64,000 nt of DNA from Whitmania pigra (Eukaryota; Annelida; Clitellata; Hirudinida; Haemopidae): assembly GCA_021613335.1 (NCBI GenBank), contig JAJTWR010000044.1, positions 3,613,501 through 3,677,500 on the forward strand, in the 5' to 3' direction. Under the pieces are notes generated by a model. That model had not been told where the DNA came from. It worked only from the letters and a program-made list of their open reading frames with translations, and ran no database searches. Shown here piece by piece: positions 56,890-64,000 of this stretch. Within the stretch, counting starts at the first letter, position 1, and each line of letters opens with the position of its first letter. Made by a program: the position numbers and the translations under genes.

Positions 56890-58560
56890 CAGTAATCAGC
56901 TTGTGGTTTATCGAGCCAAGAAAGAAAAGCATCTCATTAACAAGAATAATTTAGGCAGATTCTACAGATATGTTAATAACAAGCTTTTTTGTCACTCATC
57001 GATTGGAGAATTAATGAAACATGATGGAAGTATGACTTCAAATTCAATGGAAATAGCTGACACATTCAACACCTACTTCTCCAGCGTTTTTACAGCTGAC
57101 GATGGAATTACACACGATCTTACTCGACGCCCTACCAGAATCTTGGATAAAGTCATAATCACTCATGATGCCGTCTTACAGACTTTGAGACAGCTGGAAC
57201 GTTCTTGCTCACAAGGCCCCAACCACATTCCTAATATTTTGTTAAAAAACTGTGCTTTTAGCTTGTCATACCCACTCCATCATATCTTTAATTTCTCCCT
57301 TAATACTTATGTCCACAATCTGGAAAACAGCTCATGTCATTCCCATCCACAAGAAAGGTCCAACATCTAGCCCCTTGAACTACAGATCAATCTCCTTGAC
57401 ATGTACCTGCTGTTGAGTCCTGAAAAAAATAATTAACAGAACGATTCTACATTATTTAATCTCTCTGGACTTAATATCTCCTCAACAACATGGATTCATA
57501 CATTAAAATCGACCACCACAAATTTGCTGGAGTGTGTTTATGACTGGGCCACTTCACAGCAACGACGTCAGCAAACAGATATAATCTACTTTGACTTTTA
57601 AAAAGCCTTTGATTCTGTATCACATCCAAAATTACTGAAAAAATTAAATTGTATGGTATTACTGGAAACTTGTATCAGTGGCTTTCCGGTTTTCTGTATC
57701 AAAGAAAACAGCATGTCCAATTAAACTATTTGCCGACAATATTAAACTTTACAAATTACTGTCAATGGATGGTTCTGATCTTCAGAGAGGCATAGACTCA
57801 CTCACTACATGGAGCAGGAAGTGGCAGCTAAACCTAGCCAAGGAAAAATGCTTTAATTGCTCAATTAAAACCAGTTTCAGGAATGGACCCTGGCCCACAA
57901 CAATACTATATTGATGATATCCTGCTCACCACTGTTGACAACATCCGTTCAAGACTGATTCTCAAATTATTCACCTCTAGGGACAATAATCTTCTCACCA
58001 AAGCCTTCTACGTATATGTCAGACTAGAGTACAGCAGTCAAGTCTGAAACCCTCACCATAAATGATCAAGAACATTGAAAACATCCAAAAGAAATTTACC
58101 AAGGCCATCCCTGCCGTTGGACAGCTAAAGTACCATGATCGGCTCAAGGCTCTACAACTTAAATCACTTGAACATCGCCGTTTAATGGCTGACCTCTGCT
58201 TATTATACAGGATCATCAATAATTTAACATCAACTCACCTTAAAAACCATATTCATTTTGCAAACTACTCATCAACTAGAGGTCATCAATTTAAACTGAT
58301 GTCATATTTTTGCACAATAGACAACACCAAATATTATTTCACAAATCGAGTTATTAACATCTGGAATAAACTACCTAATGGCATAGTCTCAGCTAGCACC
58401 TATAGCCACTTCACCTACCTTCTCAATGAAGATGACTTGTCCCCTTTTCTCGTCTGTTACCGATTGAACCTCTCTTTTCTTTTATCAGTGTTTTGCTATT
58501 TGATAATGGGCAGGTAAGAGGCTTCAGTGCTCTACCCACTTAATAAAATAAAAAAAAATT
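56890..58560 (+). pseudogene. CR1/Jockey-type LINE reverse transcriptase remnant
   Basis: Pieces in order: FYRYVNNKLFCHSSIGELMK and ADTFNTYFSSVFTAD (N-terminal), GPNHIPNILLKNCAF, then DFXKAFDSV (57590), LFADNIKLYK (57730; the FADD-like box has Asn for the second Asp) and WQLNLAKEKC. The C-terminal block 58062-58517 has NIENIQKKFTKAIPAVGQLK, YHDRLKALQLKSLEHRRLMA and the VINIWNKLPNGIVSA motif. The 3' end has an A-rich tail at 58540-58570. Many stops and frameshifts break it. Confidence 0.8.
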
Positions 58561-58882
58561 AAAAAATAAAAGGTAAATGATGCATTTTTTCATACACTGC
58601 TAAGTTTTCTGTTTTATTTCATTGTGAATTTCAAAGTTTGTTGTTTCAAGGACCCGAACAGTACCAAATTATAACCCTTAAGAAAAAATTTGACAAGAGC
58701 TGGACCCATGTCTGCTGAGAACCATAACCCAAAATTTTTAGTTCTTTCCTATCACTACTTTTTATCTTGTCTAGCACGAATGACTGGCTTGAGAAGGTTT
58801 AGAAAATAGACACTAATGATAATGTGATTATAATTTATATATAGGTTTACATAAACTGAAATCTTAACTTTAATTCATTCAG

Positions 58883-58907
58883 GATGTCTTTGGATCCGGC
58901 TGCAAAG
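58883..58907 (+). CDS. Very tentative small exon of the KY-like gene
   Basis: An AG at 58881-58882 and a GT at 58908-58909 bound 25 bases encoding DVFGSGCK, in a phase compatible with exon c. The peptide loosely resembles the WGP-type repeat starts of hillarin proteins. The length and the weak match leave chance likely. Confidence 0.15.
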
Positions 58908-59699
58908 GTAATCTCGGCTTAAGGTGGGATTTCTATGTTCGAAATATGTTTTTGTTATGGGAGTTTGAAAAGTGTGGGTGTAGGTGGCACAATGTTGAAA
59001 TTAGTTATGAATTTTTTTAAATCCATACTTTTGTCACCATAAGTTTTATTTCTGACTTCAGCTTGGGCTGGAATTACTGATTTCTTTTTTCCAGAATTTT
59101 AAACATTTGTTATAGTTTGTAATGAACATGTTTCTTTAGTGCTGACCCATTCTGAATATGTTGTAACATTGTAAAAGATCTATTTTTAACTTTTACATTT
59201 GTTTTCACTATTTGGTCATTCTGCATCAAATCAAAACAACATCTGACAACACCATCTTGGAATTTGCTGAAATTTGATACAGTCATTGACCTAGATGGGT
59301 AAATTAAAAAACAATTTTTTGGTAATCTGTGTCCGAAATAATGGTGTTGAACGTTGGCCAAATGCCAACACCTTGCTATGGTTGAGAAGTTGTAAGTGCC
59401 ATTCTATAGCACCTAGAAAGATTTACATCAAATTGAAGGCATTTGAAAGCTCTATTATGGGAAAGCTACTAGACAATTTTATTTTCAATATTTGAAAAGA
59501 TGTTGCTATTTAAACCTTTAAATTCGGTTTAAGGAAATTTTGTTTAAAGTGGTTCACAGCACACCTTTCATGAAGAAGTCAAACAATACTATCTTCATCC
59601 TCAGCACAGTACATTCTTCTTTTTTTGTGGACCATATTTTTGTGGTCTTCTTGGTTCTGTATGGGAATCGCTTCTTTTCTCCAATGTAGGTTGCAGACC

Positions 59700-60082
59700 T
59701 TGCAGGTGTTGTAGCCACCCATGGTTTCTGGAGCCATCAGTATGTGAACGATACCCGGATCTGTGGCCTCTGTGACTTTGAGATTGTTTCAGGTTTTGTC
59801 TGTTAAGTGTTGACCTGTCTCATGGAACCATTCAAGCTTAACCTTGACAAAATCAATTTGGTTTGGTATTCTGCTTTGCATTGCTCCCTATGATTTCAAT
59901 TGGCAGGTATAACCTTTTCAGACAGTCTAGATACATTCCTGACTATGAGTCAATCAGTTGCCATGTTATGCCAAGCTTCACATCCTCAAGGAAGCTAAGC
60001 CATTTGTAACACATCAAATTTTCATATCCCTCATATTTCAGCTCATTCTCTCAAAGTTTGATTACTGTAATTCTGGTTGCCA
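59700..60082 (+). pseudogene. Old L2-type LINE remnant
   Basis: Broken frames give QYVNDTRICGLCDFEI, LNLDKINLVWYSALH and SDSLDTFLTMSQSVAMLCQA, the D..LNLDK..LVW and LGV.D..L....HV patterns after the L2 active site. It is interrupted at 60083 by a hAT element. From 58570 to 59700 I see no gene. Confidence 0.5.
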
Positions 60083-60090
60083 GGCTCTCA

Positions 60091-61146
60091 TAGGAATTGA
60101 CCGGGGCCCTGGCCCTGGCCATTTTGCCAACCCTGGTTAAAATTTGCCAGGGAATGACTTAACCGACACACAAAATTTAAATACTTTTTTATACATGCAA
60201 ATTTTTATTCCCGCTCAAAGTTGCCATACAAATAGTCGTTCGGGGTAATAAAACTTTCAAGTATTTTGGGCAAAGAATTGGAATAACACACTGCTCTTAA
60301 GTTATACTTAAGATACAGCAGTGTTTCAACATTTTTTGGCAGAAGCCTCACCCTGTCCTTTTGGATGCACTGTGCCATTTTGAATTCTCTTTTGCTGTCG
60401 CTTGAGCTGGGAGGTGGGCTCAAATATGTTCTTGCCAGCTTTGCTAAGGCCGGCAGATCATTTCGGCACACTTTCCTGAAGGAAAGAGGGTCATCCAAAA
60501 TGCCTGTTTGTTTTTTTTTCATGTGGGCGTCTATGAATGTTCCTGCTTGTGCTTGGATTCCTAATGATCCCTCAAGGATGATGCACCAGGAGCTCCTTGT
60601 CTGATCTTGTTGCCATAAATTTTACATTCCACAGCTTCTGGACTTACCAAATAGTAATCCCATACAGCTGAGCAAGTTTTCTTAGCCATCCCAAAAAGGT
60701 GCTAGGACAATTCTTCAAGTTGTGTTGAGTAGTCTAACCGTTTATTGAACCAAAAAGGGGCTCATACCTGCAGTATAGAAGGCCAAGCATCCCTTCCACT
60801 TCTGGAATAATAATAATAATAATAGTTTATTTGTATGGCCCTTTAAGCATAGCGTCATAGGCGCCTTGGGTCTTCGAGGAATGTTTTGAAGAGATAGGTC
60901 TTCAGCTGGCGCTTGAAGAGCTTGAGCGTGGGCTGAGACCGGATGATGGGGGGGCAGGCTGTTCCAGATGGCGGGCGAGGCATGAGAGAAGCCTCGGTTA
61001 ACTATGGATGAACCGGTTGGTGAAGATGAATTGTAGAAGAGCATAGCCAAGAGAATAGCCAAAGAGCGTCACATAGAACTCGATGGGGTGGCCAGACCCC
61101 GGCCCTGGTTAACCCCAGCCAACAATCGTTCCCCGGTCAATCCTTA
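60091..61146 (-). mobile_element. hAT transposon remnant with nested L2
   Basis: The ends are TAGGAATTGACCGGGG and CCCCGGTCAATCCTTA. The flanks GGCTCTCA (60083-60090) and GGCTCAAA (61147-61154) look like a worn 8-bp duplication. On the - strand, 60522-60205 has DDPLSFRKVCRNDLPALAKL, ARTYLSPPPSSSDSKREF and LLPKNVETLLYLKYNL, the hAT dimerisation domain. The N-terminal transposase is missing. An L2 fragment lies inside at 60806-61050. Confidence 0.8.
60806..61050 (-). mobile_element. L2-type LINE 3' fragment nested in hAT
   Basis: On the - strand it reads CGAGGCTTCTCTCATGCCTC, GGCGCCTATGACGCTATGCT and an ATT-repeat end. It matches the 3' ends at 28.7 and 31.2 kb, so the same L2 family inserted at least three times here. 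Confidence 0.85.
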
Positions 61147-61179
61147 GGCTCAAAAAAGCCAAATCTTCAATTTTAACTT

Positions 61180-61385
61180 TTTCAATAAATTATAATTGCT
61201 CTGTGATCTTTAAATGCTTTACTATAAAAAAAACGTATTCAGTTTGCCATTTCTGCAAAGAATTGTTTTGGGTTTACTATTTCCTTCAGTTTAACAGACA
61301 CTGAGAATAGGAAAAACTTGTCCATAAGGCCACTTTTTCTCAATGTTGGAGTACCCCCTATTCACAGGTTTTACTCTATACATGC
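61180..61385. repeat. Dispersed repeat shared with 38480-38675
   Basis: Diverged partner of the intron repeat; see 38480-38675 for the shared landmarks. Confidence 0.45.
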
Positions 61386-61480
61386 AGTATGAAGTGTTAG
61401 AGTGGTATTTCTGCAAGAGATGTTATGCATGTTAAAATCATGTTAAGCTGCAGATACTACAGTTTGATTTAATTTTTTAG

Positions 61481-61606
61481 AAAAATCTTCAAGCTTGTTG
61501 CTGGAGGAACTCTTCTAAACCAGAACAATTATGTGATGGAATGCATTCTGAAAAGGGTTAAATCTGGAATAACCACTCACGCACATGCTTTTGAATGGTT
61601 GTGCAG
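61481..61606 (+). CDS. Orphan exon with good splice sites
   Basis: TTTTTTAG precedes it and TGCAG/GTTTGG follows. With one base completing a split codon, the 126-bp exon reads KIFKLVAGGTLLNQNNYVME, CILKRVKSGITTHAHAFEWL, C, with two bases left over. It looks like conserved protein but I do not recognise it. Its phase does not follow exon c (52897) directly, so it belongs to the KY-like gene only if other exons intervene. Confidence 0.5.
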
Positions 61607-62145
61607 GTTTGGATTACTGCTAATTTTTGTTCTACATGTTTATCATTAACAGTTTTTCAGTTAATTGCATACATGATATTTTAATACAGTTGCACATTGT
61701 TTATAGGTGCCAATACCTCATGAAACATAATAAAAAAGCATTGGAAGCTAAAGCGTATTTTAAGCAAGAAATTACATGTTGCAAACAAGTCACATGTGTC
61801 TAAATTCAATCACAGTAGAGTTATTAATATTTAATTCTTTTAATACCTTTTAATGTAATAAAGTTCAAAGTAAAAAAAAGTCAGGTGTTTAAACCTAAAA
61901 TTACATAAAGGACATGATTTTCAAATGCTACTGAATTTATATTTGTAGAGAACAAGGCAATGAATATGTTCTAACAAAAAATTGGTTTGGCACCAGCAAT
62001 ATTGTTAATATAACACACATTTATGAGATTTTCCCTGCTTCGTTTATTAGTCAAATGGAACACTTTTAGGGTTTTTGAATGAAAAAAAGTTGTATTTTAA
62101 TTTTCGCCATATATTTCGTTGGCACCCTATTGTATATATATTTTT

Positions 62146-63421
62146 CAGTGATGGGCAAAATAAATCGCGATTGCGATTTAAATCGTGATTTAGGCAAGGT
62201 TGCGATTCGATTTGAACATTGTTGGATTCGATTTTGGCCTCAGTGATTTTGATTCGATTAGATTTGCTTGAAATAAAGATGGTTATATATTTTTAATTTT
62301 GTAAAAATGGTTATAAATTTAAGAATTCTATATCTTTGGCGTGCTCCCCGTTAAATAAACATTGTTGTAGGTTACATGCTTTTGTTCTACTTGTAGCTTT
62401 ACCGCGTTTTAAATATGTCCGAGTTAGATAGCAGGAAATATGGGATTTTAGCGAAATTTTTTAAAGATAGCCAAAAGACAGATAGAGTCATTCGTTGCTA
62501 CCATTCATGGCTGTGGCAGGAGGTATTAATGAAAATTCTCTTTCTCTGACATACTATGATTCCAATCCAAAGCAAAAAGCCCTTACCGAAGGAATAGTGA
62601 AACATCTTGTAGCCGAAGCAATGCTTCCACTACGCATAGTTGAAAGTTCAGGTTTTGCCTCTTTTATGAGAATTGTGGATCCAAATTATGTTATCCCAAG
62701 TAGAAGGACTATAAATAGAAAATTAACTGGTGTATTGCAGACATTAAGAGACAATTTGAAGAATGAAAATTTTGGAACTACTAATTAATGATAATTTGAG
62801 CGTCAGATGTGTACATGCTTCAACAGATTTGTGGAGCAGCCGTTCATTTGAACCAATTATTGGAGTAAAATTCCACTACTTTGACGAAGGCTTTCAGCTG
62901 AGAACAAAGACGGCTGCTTACAGACACTTCGGGTCCCAACACACAAGAAAAAATATTTGTGCAGCTTTTGAGGAAATACTGTCAGAGTATGGGTTGCAGA
63001 GCATTGACATTGGATATTTTGTTACTGACAATGCCAGAAACATGCTCAAAGCATTCACAATATTTTCCGTGGAAGCTGCCAGGTTTGCCTTTGATCAAAA
63101 GGAAAATAAAAGATTATCTATATGTACTGATTATCAGACACCAATTTTTATCAGACACCTCTTTTTGGTTTCAATAAATAAATAAAAAAAAAAATAATAA
63201 TAAAACTAAAAATGTTGGCTGTTAATTTCATTGTGTTTTGCTCGAAAAAATTTGCGAAGATAGGACAGCAGTAAATTTTGGAAGATTTGATTCGATTTGG
63301 GATTTGATTCTATCTGGAATTTTTTGATTCTATTTGAGATTTGGTTGTTGAGATTTAAATCATTTTACAAATGATTTGAGATTTGACCATTGAGATTCGA
63401 TTTGATTTTTGCCCATCACTG
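62146..63421 (+). mobile_element. hAT transposon, family X, internally deleted copy 2
   Basis: It has the same ends as 12134-13587 (CAGTGATGGGCAAA / TTTTTGCCCATCACTG). The 8-bp duplication ATATTTTT is perfect (62138-62145, 63422-63429). It keeps the 5' half of the transposase and lacks the 3' half; the deletion ends at about 63115, where TATATGTACTGATTATC resumes the 3' region seen in copy 1. Confidence 0.9.
62415..63100 (+). pseudogene. hAT transposase N-terminal half (family X)
   Basis: The start reads MSELDSRKYGILAKFFKDS. After a frameshift, PFMAVAGGINENSLSL and FMRIVDPNYVIPSRRTINRK follow, the pre-catalytic segment of ZBED-like hAT proteins. After a second frameshift, VHASTDLWSSRSFEPIIGVK carries the first catalytic Asp and DIGYFVTDNARNMLKAF the second. 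The sequence then ends at the internal deletion. A BED-type zinc finger is not obvious. Confidence 0.8.
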
Positions 63422-63654
63422 ATATTTTTACATTGTTATATCTGAGCTGTTAAGTTTTTATTGCAAAAATAATTATTTCTATGGTTATATTCAGTATCTT
63501 CTTCTACAAAGTAATGATACATTATAACTACACAAACAAGTCCTGACAAACAGTGAGAGTCCAGACAACTCAAAGGCCCATATATCCATTTGCATCCTTG
63601 ATGCTTTTCAGCAGGGGTACCTCAAATCCTTAAACATTTAAGTTATTCAGTTCT

Positions 63655-63960
63655 GTTAACTTGCTCCAATAAACTTATTAAACTTACTAATTTGAGGACT
63701 CCCGGGTTATTTCGATATTATATAGCTATTCTCAGCAGCTTACAGTCCTATTTAAGAATAAAAACTTTTATTTGACAATATCTTAAAAATTTGAACTGAT
63801 AGAGCACAATGGTAAGTAACATAATGAAATAACCTGGGGTCTGCAAACTAGTAAGTCAGCTAATACATTTGTTAGTGCATGCATTAAGTTATTCTGTTAC
63901 AACTGGGGATGTGAGTTTCTGTTGTCTGGATATGACTCTCAAATTCCTCTACTTTACTGC
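63655..63960. repeat. Repeat pair related to 54355-54850
   Basis: On the + strand 63655-63715 reads CCAATAAACTTATTAAACTT and GGGTTATTTCGATAT; 63826-63890 reads TGAAATAACCTGGGGTCTGC. The two face each other, with AACCTGGG ends of the kind seen at 54764. The remaining 39 bases of the window show nothing. Confidence 0.35.
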
Positions 63961-64000
63961 TCAGCCCTAGTCAGAAGTGTCCTGAGCTTGATTTCTAAAT

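Overview
This window looks like nuclear DNA of an invertebrate animal. It is AT-rich, its genes are split by spliceosomal introns with GT/AG boundaries, and most of it is old, nested transposon sequence. I cannot name the species. Nothing looks bacterial, viral or organellar.

Three host genes are recognisable by protein similarity. (1) The last two exons of a PUS7/TruD-type pseudouridine synthase lie on the + strand at 1122-1711, with a poly(A) signal at 1767. (2) An OSTM1-like lysosomal membrane protein lies on the - strand. Five exons between 23201 and 19890 join in phase; the signal-peptide exon was not found. (3) A kyphoscoliosis-peptidase/hillarin-like gene (KY family) lies on the + strand. 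Exons at 34262-34347, 38880-39017 and 52897-53935 join in phase; its 5' and 3' ends were not found. Its second intron is 13.9 kb and full of transposons. Two isolated candidate exons (24626-24810 and 61481-61606) could not be assigned.

The rest, region by region: 2.5-5.6 kb, LINE fragments, a duplicated repeat and a foldback-like MITE; 5.65-7.53 kb, a dead Tc1 element holding a solo LTR; 7.7-10.1 kb, pogo/Tigger and two hAT remnants; 12.1-13.6 kb, a deleted hAT with an 8-bp target duplication; 16.4-19.4 kb, Tigger and a LINE with an FMDD box and a possible endonuclease domain; 23.7-24.6 kb, long-TIR and MITE fragments; 28-32.2 kb, L2 LINEs, one inserted into an I-group LINE; 34.3-54 kb, the KY gene with its transposon-filled introns (Ulp1/PHD element, hAT, BEL-like and Ty3/gypsy pieces, 26-bp satellite); 55-61 kb, further LINEs and a hAT; 62.1-63.4 kb, a second deleted hAT of the 12.1-kb family.

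Two systems stand out. First, a 2.35-kb element (41253-43600) has terminal inverted repeats of about 440 bp around a Ulp1-like cysteine protease followed by a PHD-like finger. It sits inside a foldback-like MITE whose ends are arrays of a short motif, and one copy of that motif also occurs in its own TIR. Second, a short tRNA-derived SINE (36125-36247) shares its 3' tail with an I-group LINE whose protein-coding 3' ends are present twice in the window, and with insertions consisting of little more than the tail itself.
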